A stretch of 64,000 nt of DNA from Antedon mediterranea. Lineage: Eukaryota; Echinodermata; Crinoidea; Comatulida; Antedonidae. The DNA is taken from positions 2,108,001-2,172,000 of the forward strand of contig NC_092679.1 in the NCBI RefSeq assembly GCF_964355755.1. Reading direction: 5' to 3'. Within the stretch, counting starts at the first letter, position 1; every line of letters starts with the position of its first letter. Made by a program: the position numbers and the translations under genes. The notes under the pieces were generated by a model. That model had not been told where the DNA came from, did no database searches, and saw only the letters and a program-made list of their open reading frames with translations. Positions 11,621 through 24,300 of this stretch are shown here, piece by piece.

Positions 11621-14110
11621 ATGAGTAATCCCAACATTAATGGGATTTCTCCAACCCGTGTTAATCAAGAACAACTCCACTTGTTGAAACAGGTCAGTAA
11701 ATAGTTCACAATTGAAGCTAGGCCCTCTCCTGGCCTAGGGCTAGGGCCTAGGCCTAACTAAATAGCGTTCGGACCATCTTATAACTTTAAGTAAGGCCGG
11801 TAGTGCCTAGTTATTAAGCCTACTCTAACTAATGCGAATGGATATATAAAAATAGACTGTACCTCATTGTGGTAGGGAAACAACCTAGCCACGTTTGTTT
11901 TTGAAATGCTAATGCTAAAAATATATTTTAAATATTTATAATAATACTGTACACCATAAATAGGCAAAGCAAAGTTATAATGAATAGTAGGCCTATAGGC
12001 CTAGTCTATCTTTCAACACAACCGACCGCCGATATATTTATTAGTTAATTTAGCGCCCTCTAAAACTAAATTAGTGCCCTCTAAAATTAGCATACCTTTA
12101 GTAGCCAAAGTAATGGATATAATTATTAAAAAACCAATTGACATGTATTTTTGTATTAAACATAGGTGTTCTTTGAATCTGATGACAGCCAAAAAGGGTT
12201 TCTTGATCGCCAGGATGTCAAAGTTGCCGTTTTATCACTTCTTGGTTATAAACCCTCAAAGGTATAACAAAAATCCATTTTAGCTACTAACATAGCTACC
12301 TTAAAATTGACATTACAAATGTAACTGTCCTTGCAGTTAAAATATAAAGTTCTTGTAATTGTATATATATAGGATAAGACTGGTTGATTATGAAAAGACA
12401 AAAAAAACCACCAATAATATTTTTAATATATTTTAATGTTAATTTTGTATTTTTTATTAGTTTGAAGTTGATGAAATCCTTGGCTGCAACAAAGGTAATC
12501 AGATCAACTGATAATAGGGAGCTTTCGAAATAGCATCGCGCCAGTCAGAGACATCCACCCTACGATGCTTAAATCAACCAAATCTTGTTGCCTGTTTAAC
12601 AACGGTCCGCAGAATTTTCTTGTATGCATGTGGACGGTGAATTGCATACTCGGTTGCGCGTCGCATACTTCCACGTTGTCTGTTTCAATATCTCAATATT
12701 TCCCACATTGATCAAATCTCTATCTACCTATCTATTTTTCTTTGGAAAATATTCTATGCTAGTTTTAATTGCCCGAGGAGTACAGTCTGATTCTCTGATA
12801 ATACCTTGTTATTAATAATCGATAGTAATAATTTTGGATTAATATCTTTCTGAATGCATAATAAAAATTATTATTATACTAGTTGAAACCATCAGTCTCT
12901 TTCTCTCAATTAATTTGAAATGCCCACACACAGCATTATTAAATTAAAAATCAATTTACATTCGAGTAACACATACTGTCCTAACAATGAAACAACATTT
13001 TTTTTTCAGGTTTTTACCCTACATTTTATTCATTTATCTTGCCTCGTAAATGCTGTCGTAAACAGAACATAAATTTCGAAATTTCTATTTAAACAAAAGC
13101 TCTATATCAGGTTATGCGAACAAACCGCTCTGAATAAATTACATATATTTAATAAATTAATTATACCTTATTGTATTTTAAATTAAATTTAAGCAGTACA
13201 CTATAAGTACAGTATTACTGTATGAATAGTGTAATGACTTTAGCTTTGGTCAAACGTACATTTAATCTACTCGATGTCTTGTAGGGATAACTTTACAAGG
13301 CTTTATTGAGATCATGCTACCTAAGCTGCAAGACAGAGATAACGATGACGAGATACGCCAGATTTTTATGACCTTTGATATGCAGTGTAAGTACACTTAA
13401 TATTTAAAATAATGTTTTCACTTTGTATAAAGCTCTGTCTACACTATCAAACTAGTTTGACAAAAAAAGTGTGATGTGTACAAATATGGTAGTGATATGC
13501 TTAAATATGGTAGTGATATGACATGTCCATAATCTTTAATCACCACATTTTTTTGTCACATAAAGTTTGATAGTGTAGACAGAGCTTTACACTTGTTAAA
13601 TTCTACTGGTAATATATTGAGATTGTGTAATTTAGCCATTGGCGGCTACTTGTATTTTGTTATGCCCAATTAAAACAAAATTAAAATGAATGTAGCTACT
13701 CTCAGTCATCAAGTTTAATTATTTTGCTATTTAATATCATTGTTATAATAATAATTGTTTTTATTATTAGGTAAAGGTTTTATCAATGCCGTGGATCTCC
13801 AAAGAGTATTTTCAGAAGTGGCTCCACACATTCCAACTCATCGAATACATTCGGTTTTCAGGTATGTTGTGTTACTTGTATTTTGCATTCAATTTATGCG
13901 ACAAAAAAGACATTTTCTCTTTTTCACAACATAACATAGTAGTCGTTGAATACTGAATAAAATACCATTGACAAATTGCCATATTTCTTAGCTTTTTTTC
14001 AAAATTTATAAATGACAACTCGTTTTTTTAGTGAGATTGACCGAGATGGCGATGGAAGGGTCAGCTACAAAGATTTTGAATTTATGATGCAATTTCATGT
14101 TGGCGACTGA
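11621..14110 (+). CDS. EFCAB11: EF-hand calcium-binding domain protein 11, six exons, 157 aa
   Basis: Small calmodulin-like protein. Exons: 11621-11692, 12166-12261, 12461-12494, 13285-13386, 13771-13861, 14032-14110. Family hallmarks are the LLGYKPSK segment after the first EF-hand, VAPHIPTHRIHSVF before the last, and the final DRDGDGRVSYKDFE loop. Only the last EF-hand keeps good calcium ligands (D, D, D, G, S, D). The first (near SDDSQKGFLDRQD) and third (DMQCKGFINAVD) lack ligands at positions 3 and 5, so calcium binding there is doubtful, as in the vertebrate protein. The short length fits the family (about 160 aa). A MITE sits in intron 4 and half a MITE in the 3' UTR; AATAAA is at 14482-14487. 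The function of this family is poorly known. Confidence 0.91.
13429..13588. mobile_element. MITE family A (intron 4 of EFCAB11), well-preserved copy
   Basis: This copy shows the full layout: left end AAGCTCTGTCTACACTATCA, then AACTAGTTTGACAAAAAAAG, repeated 'AAATATGGTAGTGATATG', and a right end that is the reverse complement of the left. The termini are about 20 bp and there is no open reading frame, so it is non-autonomous. Confidence 0.92.
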
Positions 14111-14157
14111 AATGGTCATTTGTAAAACTGAAAGACGAATCTTGCCGATGAACTGTA

Positions 14158-14245
14158 GTAGTCCAAATATGTCATCAACATGTCCATATATGGGCACATC
14201 ACATTTTGTTGTCACATAAAGTTTGATAGTGTGGACAGAGCTTTA
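14158..14245. mobile_element. MITE family A, right half, in EFCAB11 3' UTR
   Basis: Contains CCATATATGGGCACATCACA and the TTTGATAGTGTGGACAGAGC terminus; the left half is missing. It begins about 50 bp after the EFCAB11 stop and precedes its AATAAA. Confidence 0.8.
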
Positions 14246-15373
14246 GAATGGTTTCTATTATCAGTTTTTACATGCTGTACTTTATTTTACTACTGAAAAT
14301 TAGTCATGTGGACACAAGTATTAAAGACATGAACCCTTTCTAAAACTAGTGACTAGAATCTTGTATTTATGGGAAAAAAAAGGGTGAACACCACCTTCCC
14401 TTCCCTACAAAGTGAACAGCGTAGGTTCAACCAAATGGTTGGTGTATTTTTAGTGTACTGTATATATAATATAATGTATTCAATAAATAAAGAAAATGTC
14501 ATTTTCAGTATGTTTACTATGACTTAAATTTAAACAAGGAGAGCTTGAAACGGATGGCATTGATTAAAATTATTTATAATCGGCTGGTTCTATTTATTTC
14601 TAGCCCTGCTTAATAGGTTAAGCCCCGCCTTATAGGTTAAGCCCCGCCTTATAGGTTAAGCCCCGCCTTATAGGTTAAGCCCCGCCTACTTTCATACTAA
14701 AATACACAGACAGTAACAGAATACATGTATTATATTTATTCTCTGTTCAATAATTGACAATATAAACATACTTTACATTTTCGTAACGTGTGTAATAAAC
14801 CGTACAGTAATACTTAACATATAAACCCGCTTTGCAACCACCAATTACAAACGACTGATCGTCCTAACTGTCGCCTGTGATTGGTCAAAATTATTGCGTC
14901 GCGTGTACGTCCATACTATAATAACTTATATAATTTAGAAGCACAAACGAAATTCCAAATCACAACTTGAAACTTTGATAATTTTAAATCAACTTAAAAA
15001 CTGTGTTTAATTTCCGAGAGCGTATAATAATGGTGCTGGAATGGAATAATACGAGACAGATAAATAAGAAAAATATACATAAAACAATTAAGTTCTAGTT
15101 TAAAAAAAGCTAATACATAAGAATACATATTATTTTTGTATATTTTCAGACTCTTATGGGCATTTATGCTTTATTTATGTGATTTGTTTTGTCACACAGA
15201 TATAGTCCGATGAATCACATGATTGTTTATATTTTTCATCTGATATTTTGAATCGCACATATTTCGGTTTCTTCTGACGTCATTTTCATCTGTTTAATGA
15301 TATTGTCCGTTTATTTTTATTTTAAGTCACTTGATGACGTCACTTGTATGCATTCTCATTTCAGTAGGCCTCT
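14246..15373. other. Intergenic region, EFCAB11 / granin-like gene 3' ends
   Basis: Holds the EFCAB11 poly(A) signal (14482-14487), a 20-bp tandem repeat (14609-14692) and the 3' UTR of the minus-strand gene with its AATAAA (complement 15310-15315). Two ACGT-core sites, TGACGTCA at about 15275 and 15335, lie in that 3' UTR. Nothing coding was seen. Confidence 0.5.
14609..14692. repeat. 20-bp tandem repeat, four copies
   Basis: Unit TAGGTTAAGCCCCGCCTTA, nearly identical between copies and GC-rich compared with the surroundings. Confidence 0.92.
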
Positions 15374-18300
15374 CTAAGTTTGTGTTTTTTTCATTGACAA
15401 CTTCTTGAGTGCGTCCACTATCATCTTCTTGGATTCCTGGTTATTTCCACTCCGAAGGCCCTTCAATTCATTTACGACCGTGTCCTGTAACATAGCAATA
15501 AAGCAACAGTAAATCAACCAATGACAGTCTCTTAATTCTTGCTATGATAAATCAGATAATCTTTCAAAAAGTCAATCCGATCTTACAATAAACCAATGAG
15601 GCTGACTGAATCAATCACTTGCCCAGTCAATCTTGAAGTCAAATCTCTGTATAGAGGCCCTATCGCCAGATATAAATTTAAAGCTTAGGTACAGGCATGA
15701 ATTTTAAATTTAATATTTGGTTAATTGTACATAAATCAAATATTTGTAACAGAAATCGAGACGAAAAAACATGAATTTCACTTAATATGGTCAAATACAA
15801 ACTTTGGCAAAATTCTTCCATAAAAACCAGGAAGACTTTTTTTCAGTAGTTAGGTAGTTAACCTAATGTATAACATGTCTGGTGACTCCCTAGACGGTGA
15901 AAAAAGATGTGGATAATTTTGCTATAGCATGAAAATAAATTTTGAAGTTTTTACCACACCGTTTATTTTTCATAGCTTTTTAAAATGCCTCTCTATTTAC
16001 AAAATGTGTGTACACAAACGAATAGATATTTTACTGTGTAATTTGAACTATCCCCCCACTGATAAGAAAGTGCTTATTTTCAACAAACTCGTGTAACACA
16101 AATAAAATCCCAAAAATTATGAAGCATAGGGGAAACTATAGATCGATAATTATTGGAATGTATGATCAATAGAAATTTTTTGCCCGCACCTGGCCTTTAA
16201 AAGCATTGTACAGGCAGGGAAGATAATGCAATTTCACTTTTCCCTGGTATAGGCCTAGCCTCCTCAATCCACGCATACAAAATGAAACAAATATTATATG
16301 TTTCTTTAAATTAATTTGTATTATGTTTAATATCTTGATGTTTTGTAAATTCAAAAATATATTTATAAATATGTTATTTACAAGTAATATTAATTATTAC
16401 AAAGGAGCAGTTTAATTTGAAATATCAAGTTTCGTTGCCATTTAGAAATGTCCGATGCAAAGAACATTGCCCGACATTCGATCCGACAATCGACAGAACC
16501 AATTTGGCGATTCACAGTTTGTTTTTTTTTTGCAAAATTGCAAATTTTCTATTATCAAGAAAACGGCTCAATTACAGTATAATAACATGTGTACATTGTT
16601 ACACGCCTTAGGTGTCTATTTCATGCGTCAAGTTCAATATTTATTTTTAGTATATTAAGTTCTATCGGTCACCGAAAGTTTAGCTATATTAATTAGAAAA
16701 TAATATTGTTAAAAATAGCTGATAGTGTACCCATCTACGAAATGGTAATAATACCGGAAATATCTTGGGAGCTTGGCTCACACTTTGGAGACGCAACGCA
16801 ATGACGTAAGCGCAAGGTAAGCTATTTGACCAATCGCAATCAATATATTATATTCAACCTGTCGCTTGAAATTGTTCCTCGCTTGAGTTGCGCTTACGAA
16901 CCAAGCCTAATCCTTCGGAACGCGGTTTGAAACCACCAGCACACAGTTAATTGAAGAATTTTACATTAAAGATGTATTGTCTCCACAAAAACATGAAAAA
17001 TGAAGATTATTAAAATCAAACCTCGAATATGCCATTTTGTAATTTTAACAAAGTTAATTACTTCCGTAGAAAAATATCCAGAAAAAATAATGTTTTCACT
17101 TATAAAATGACAAAATAAACAGTTAAATTCAATCAAAAACCCATTGGCTGGCAGCCAATTTGACTATTTTTTGCTCCAAATTACAGTTTTTTCAGGTAAA
17201 TAATTTTTTTTCTCGATTTTTGGTGAAAGTGAATAACTATTATGTGACATTAAAATGGCATATTCAACAAACAAATTGTAAAAATTTATTTTTTCAGGGG
17301 GACAATACATCTTTAAAGTAAGATTGTACCGATTATCTATTTAACGCATGCGCAGTACTGCAAACTGTTCAATCTGATTGGTCGATTGCTGCAGCCATAT
17401 TGAACGGTTTCTCTCCATGGTTACTATAGCTTTTGAGCTTTTGTATTGTTTGGCCGTCAAGCTCCTTTGATATCATCACTACGATTTGTATTAATACTTA
17501 ATCTTACCTTTATGTTTTCATTACTTCCCGAAAGATCTTGTTCGTTTTCTTCTTCGTTGTCAGATGAAAATGATGACGAATCTTGGTTGTCGTCTACTTG
17601 TTCGTCTTTAAGTACAACCTCAGGTTGTCTTTTTACATCATCGTAAAATTCATTGTTCTCATTACCTTCTCGTATTAAATTATCACCAGTCTTTTCAAAA
17701 TTATTATTTTCTTTTATTTTTTGGTTTGTTTGAAAGTTATTGCTGATTCTATTAGATCTTCCTTTACTTCCAAAGTTATGTGTATTCATTGCCATATGCT
17801 TTTCTTCTGCTGGTATTTCACTCGCAGAATCATTCCCATTTTCCTCTGCTGGTGTTTCGCTGGCAGAGTCTTCTCCATTTTCCTCTCCTGGTATTTCGCT
17901 GGCAGAATCTTCTTCATTCTCCTCTGCTGGTGTTTCGCTGGCAGATTCTTCTCTATTTTTTTCTGCTGGTATTTCACTCGCAGAATCTTCGCCATTTTCC
18001 TCTGCTGATGTTTCGCTGGCAGAGTCTTCTACATTTTCCTCTGCTGGTGTTTCGCTGGCAGAGTCTTCTCCACTTTCCTCTGCTGGGATTTCACTCGCAG
18101 AATCACCTTCATTTTGTTCTGCTGGTGTTTCGCTGGCAGAATCTTCTCCATTTTCCTCTGCTGGTATTTCACTCGCAGAATCTTCTCCATTTTCCTCTGC
18201 TGGTGTTTCACTCGCAGAATCGTCCCTATCAATTCCATCTTCTGTATTCTCACTGTCGTCAACTTCTTCGGTGTCTTCTGCAGGCGTTTCACTGGCGGAA

Positions 18301-21300
18301 TCTTCTGCAGGCGTTTCACTGGCGGAATCTTCTCCATCAGTTTCCTCTCCTTGTAATTTATTTTGTTCTGCCGGTGTTTCACTTGCGGAATCTTCTATGT
18401 TAGCGTCATCGGTATCTTCTGCCGGTGTTTCACTTGCTGAATCTTCTATGTTAGCGTCATCGGTAGGCCTATCTTCTGCCGGTGTTTCACTTGCGGAGTC
18501 TTCTAAGTTAGCATCATCGGTATCTTCTGCAGGAATCTCACTGGCTGATTCTTCATCATATTCCTCGTCACTTGCTGAATCTCCATTTATAAGCTCTTGT
18601 TTATTATTCCACGTAAATGATGAGGGTTTGTTTTTCAGTCCACGAAATTCACCCGGTTTTAACTCGTTGTAAAAGTCCTTCACTGAAATATATAGCAATA
18701 TAAATTTAGGTTACAAGACCAGTTATATTTTTCCATAAGTGATGTAATACATAAGACAGATGCAATATGGCCAAAGCAATCGGGAATAAGATGACTAACT
18801 TGTTAACTTACTTCGATCAGCTGGAGTTTTTTCTTGTCCTCTATTATTTTGTTTCGTGACGTCATTTTGTTCCAACATTTCACCAGGTATCAGATCTTTA
18901 CCTGTAGAAAATTTGAGACATTGAGACAAATAATAAATAAGTTCCCTTTTTATAATTGTTGTTTGAATCAACATTTTACTGTTAAATAAGATTGTTGCTG
19001 ATATGACTCGCTGCATAGTTCATAGTTCATCAGTCATGCGTTATTACAATTGATATTTTACCATTATTTACTTTATTCTTATGTAAGGCATACGTGTAAT
19101 TTAAATGTATCTATAATAAAGGTATCTATAATAATATACAGAATACAAATTATATTTTCATCCAATCACCTTTGGCCAACTGATTCTGGTTGTTTTGAAG
19201 TTCTGCGACCCATTTCAAAGTTTTCTGAAGCTTCTGATGTTCAAACTCCAAAGCTTTTAATAGATGATACAGGACATTATCTACAGTGTTCTTCCATTCG
19301 CCCGAATCTGGTAGCCATCCACTAACACTGCTCTCTCCTTCTGCAAGAGCACCGTCTCCACTACCTTCATCCTTATTCCTTTTGCTCTGAACGACGGAAG
19401 GCGAACTATCGCCCAATTCTTTTACGTATTTCATTGCTGCAAAGAAAGTGCCGTAACATCATTAACAAATAATAAGAAAATATCTTATAGGTGTTCCAGT
19501 TTGCTGACATTGTGGTCCTGCTGACTTTGCCCAAAATACGTTTACAAATTGTGAAGTGAATTGACTAGAGAACAATTTTTGATTAATTTTTGAAGACTAT
19601 AAATTAATAATACGCCGCTAAATTATATTCTGAATCTGAAACAAACATTTGTAAACCGTTTTATAAGAGCTGTTATAAAATGTTATGTAATATTGATTTT
19701 ATTTTCATTGTTATGTTACATTCCTGATTGAAATAGCTTTTAGAATTCAACATGATACTGGTTTAGATGAAACTCTAATCCTTATGGCATATCGATTGCA
19801 GTGATGTTAAAGCCAACTGTCAAATGTGCACATACTTATGCAACAGAAATATGATGTATTACAAGAATGGTTTTGATAATGTAGGAGGCTTAACACCAGT
19901 GTTGAGAAACACGGCGGTAGTAAAAATAAAGCTTGGTTCCAACTAGGACGTAACGCAAACGTAAGCAATTTGATAAATGACAAGCGATAGATTGTTTTGA
20001 ACTATCAGGGTCAACTCGCTTGCGTTGCTCTTACGTCCCTGCGTTGCGTGGTTGTAGGAAACAAGCGTACGTCAACGACTGCGTGACGAATAAGCGTAGT
20101 TCACCGACCACCATGCTTCAACAACGCCAGAGCCATATATATGGCTCTAAAGCGTGGTTCCCACTAGCGACGCAACACAAGGACGTAACGCAACGCAAGT
20201 GAATTGACCAATCACAAGCGATGGCTTATTCGCTTGTGATTGCTAACTGTCTATAACTTCGCTTGTCATTGGTTGAAACGCTTGCGTTGCGTTTACGTCC
20301 TTGCGTTACGTTCTAGTGGGAACCAAGCTTTAACAACGCAACGCAAGGACGCCGCGTAACGTAGGATTGGACCTATCAAAAGACGGTTCGGATAATAACT
20401 ATTATTTGGAATTTCTGATGATTATTGATGACAACACGGATCCATGATAACAGAATGCAAAGGATGCAGATGATGATGATAATGGTACCGTATTTCGATA
20501 ATTTAATTCATTTCAAAATCTTACCTCCGTTTACCATTTCAAGACACTCTTCACTTACACCCGAGAGGTCCATTTGGTGTGATTTTTCCTGCTGTGCTAT
20601 CAATCTTATGACATCAGCAGCGCAATTGTTCAATTTCTAAAAGAAGAAAATGTAATAATAATGTCAATTATTTCTTACTTTCTTCTTTAGGCCTATTGTA
20701 TTTAGAACATTTTAGCAGGGAAAACAATTTTATTTTAAACTAAAATAAATCCTACTCCAAAAATAAATTGCAATATCGCGAAAAAAGGAACAAATACATT
20801 TATTTTTGTTTTCTGTGCTTCCATGATATTAATAGTCTTTTTATGCTTTGCTTGTTTGTTTTCTTGTCTGTCTGTCTGTTTTGTTTTGTTTCTGTACGTT
20901 AAATTAAACATCAATATGATGTTTTTCTTAAAGATTCAAGATTCAAACTTTAATCTAATCCATTTCTGGAAATTCCATTGCTTGCATTAAAAATTACAGA
21001 ACAGCAATTACAATACAATTGAAATTACAATAAAACTTATTGGATATATGTATATCACCGGGCGGTTTCGAATTAATGTTCATTGCCTAATGTGTTTTTA
21101 TATATATAATATGTATAAATCCAAAGGCAAATTACTGAAAAAAATGACAATGCTGTGGGTATTAGTGGCCGGATCTCAATGAAGATACAAAAAAAAGAAG
21201 CGAAAAGCTAAATCAAAACGATAAAGTAAAACAGCCAGAAAAGTTAGCAGAGCTATATTCAATAAACATAATAGCTATAATAAATTTTAGCTATATAAAC

Positions 21301-24300
21301 AATAAAATGCAAACTATTTACAGTATATTTCTCATAATTATCATCGTTTGTAATTGTTGTTAAAAAGTGTAATGGCTTGTGGAGAAGGAAGGAGAGAAGA
21401 TATCGTTCAGTGCGGGAGGCCGGCAGACGATATCTCAGTAGGAGAAAGGAAGGAGAGAAGATATCGTTCAGTGCGGGAGGCCGGCAGACGATATCTCAGT
21501 AGGAGAAAGGAAGGAGAGCAGAATCGTTCAGTGCGGGAGGCCGGCAGACGATATCTCAGTAGGAGACCTTCAAATTGTATTGCTTTGCTTTGCGTCTTTA
21601 TTATATATGTCAACATTTTTATTTTTGTTACCTTGAAAAAGAAAAAGAAATAAATGTTATTGATTAATTGATTGATTGATTTATTGATTGATTTATTGAT
21701 TGATTTATTGAGTGAGAATATTTTGTTTTTTCATTTTATATGTAATATTACTTTCATACTATAAATTCTACTTTAATAATAGACATAAATCGTGTATCAC
21801 GTTACTTATAGATGAAAGCTTCTAGCTAGCTTTTAGGCCTCTAATATGTTTTCCAAATGTCTCGTCAGCTTATCAATTAGTCGCGATGACTGGTTCTGCT
21901 GCCACATCCAGTCATTCACTACATTAGCTGATGTTTTGACATTGGCCTAGAAAACTGTCATGGTTTTTTCTTGATGAGCCATTGGTCATAATTGTTGACA
22001 ATGTTGTATATTAGACGCATCTATCACTCAGTCGTTGCCTTTTCTTCATTTAATTAATTGTTTTAGTATTCATAATCATGATTCACTCACTCATTAAAAT
22101 GTTGTTATTCAGAACTAGCCTATTTTACCATTCAATATGCACAGTATTATATTTATTGATTTATATATAAACAGAATCATACAATAAGATGCGTTATAAT
22201 AAAATGTATCCTAATTTATGTTCCGTTTTCTATGATGTATTCGGTTGTTAACTGTACTTTTATTGTACGGCCTGTACAGCGTTCTTTTGCTACACATTTT
22301 GACTTTAATGGCCGCCCATAATATTCGTTATATTAGGCATAATAATTTCATACTATATATGTTGATATGCTTAATCCCATTCTTTATCACTATGTGAGGT
22401 GTCATCTTCGTGAATATAACCTATTTCTTTGCATAGATTAATCATTACTTGTTCTTTGTATGAATATCCTAATGTAATGAAAGCTCTGTCTACACTGTCA
22501 AATTTTATTTGAAAATATATGAAATGATAGTGATTATATGTTATATGTGATGTGCCCATATATGGACACGATGATGTCATATCCCACTACCATATTAAAG
22601 CATACCACTACCATATTTGGGCACATCATATTTTCCCTTTGGTCAAATTAGTATGATAGTGTAGAGAGAGCTTAAAACTAGATTTAAACTCGCCATTTGG
22701 GACGAGTTAAGTTATCAACGCAAACGCAAAAGCAAAATGCACTGCGTCCAACGCTAAAAAAATGCGCACAGAAATTAATTATGCCATCCTATGACCTTAA
22801 GTAAATATATTCTTAAATTATTCTGGTTTTCCATTTGACAACAATAAATAGTAATCACATCCAACGTATAAGAATATATGACAGACAGGCCGACGATCGA
22901 CACAAGTTTAATAAAACATAATACTGTATTGATAAATAAAAAACGCAACTGACCAATAATTTCCAAGGGATAACAATGAATGGGAGGGGTTGGGTGTGTT
23001 TAGTTGGCACGGCAAAACCTGGCTTTTTTAAATCTCTCATTAACTTATTGATGATATCCTCGTGCATTTTCAAGGGGGTTGTCCTCGTTTATCCACCAAA
23101 CGTCTCCTTTTCTGCTTCTTCTTCTTTCGAAAATATCATAAATCGATATAAAACATATTCTAACCAGGAATTCTGTTAAGCGTTCCATCCTTGGAAAATA
23201 AGTAATTTATGTATGTATTATTCAGAATCAGTTTCCCGCTAATTCGTACAATTTTCTCGAGTAATTGAGTGTCTTTTCTAACACCGCTGTTACTTAATAA
23301 TAACTGTAAATGTATATGAATCAGCAGCGTTTTAGTGATTTTGTGCTAAAAAAGAACAATAACCCTTTCATTTACCATGGCTTATTCATGAATTGTAAAA
23401 ATATTCTATTAATATATATATATGTTATATAATATTATAATACCGCTGTTTTCGCAGGGAAAATGTTTCAGCGTGTAATTTCTTGCTATTTTCTGCCAAT
23501 ATAGCAGTTGAAGAATAATATATAGGCCTAAGGTTTATTCTTTTATATTAACCATAATAATTTCATATAATCAGATTTAAAAGTAGGCAGAATGTATTTA
23601 AATGGTAGGAAACCTCAACAATTATAATATTATACACCACTGTTTTCTCGGGGAAAATGTTTTAACATATACGCTAATTTTTTCTGCCAATAACAGTGAA
23701 AGAATAAAGGTTTATTCTTTTTCTTTTTAAACATAATAATTGCAGGTTAAAAAGTAAGCAGAATGTATTTAAATGATAGGAGGCCTGAATAATTAGAGTA
23801 TAAATCGCTCGAAGTCTATCTACTTAGAATCGTAAACCACTTTTTAACGATGTTATGAGTAATAATGAAGATAATCAGTCGTCGGATTATGATAGGAATT
23901 ATTCAAGTAGAATTTTTATTGTAATAATTAAAATGCATTAGGCCTACTCGAGCGGTATCTAGACTTGCCCCAAGTCTGTATTTATTGTCTTTTTTATTTT
24001 AGTCCACCAGTCGACGTTTCGATTTTTGTCTGAAAATACAACCTCAAGTATAGTATACGTATGTGCCAAAATATTTATATTTTTACTAATATTAGGTCCG
24101 TCTGGAACCCAGACTATAGAGCGGTATGTTGATTGTGCTCTTTCTTACAACAATCTTCATCCCATGGGGTACTGTGGGCTAGTCAGTTTTATAGTGAGAG
24201 TATTACTTAGTATAGGGCCTAAGCCTGTTTCCGTCAGAAGACACGATACTGCAGAATGATTATTTTCACTAGATATGATACTCGAATCGACTGGATTCAG

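Larger units (their letters stand above)
15485..17507 (-). other. Last intron of the granin-like gene
   Basis: Contains a diverged family-B copy (16770-16912), a family-C element (16966-17316) and otherwise AT-rich sequence without exons I can recognise. Confidence 0.5.

Noticed and set aside
17740-18672. Long plus-strand open frames (up to 310 codons) rich in SSAGVSLAES and similar repeats
   Set aside because: They are antisense to the spliced granin-like exon. The 39-bp unit happens to lack stops in several frames; no splice context or start supports them.
20020-20202. 60-codon plus-strand frame
   Set aside because: It spans two MITE copies and their junction.
24026-24259. 77-codon frame with hydrophobic segments
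   Set aside because: No similarity recognised and no splice or promoter context; lies in an intron of the granin-like gene on the other strand.
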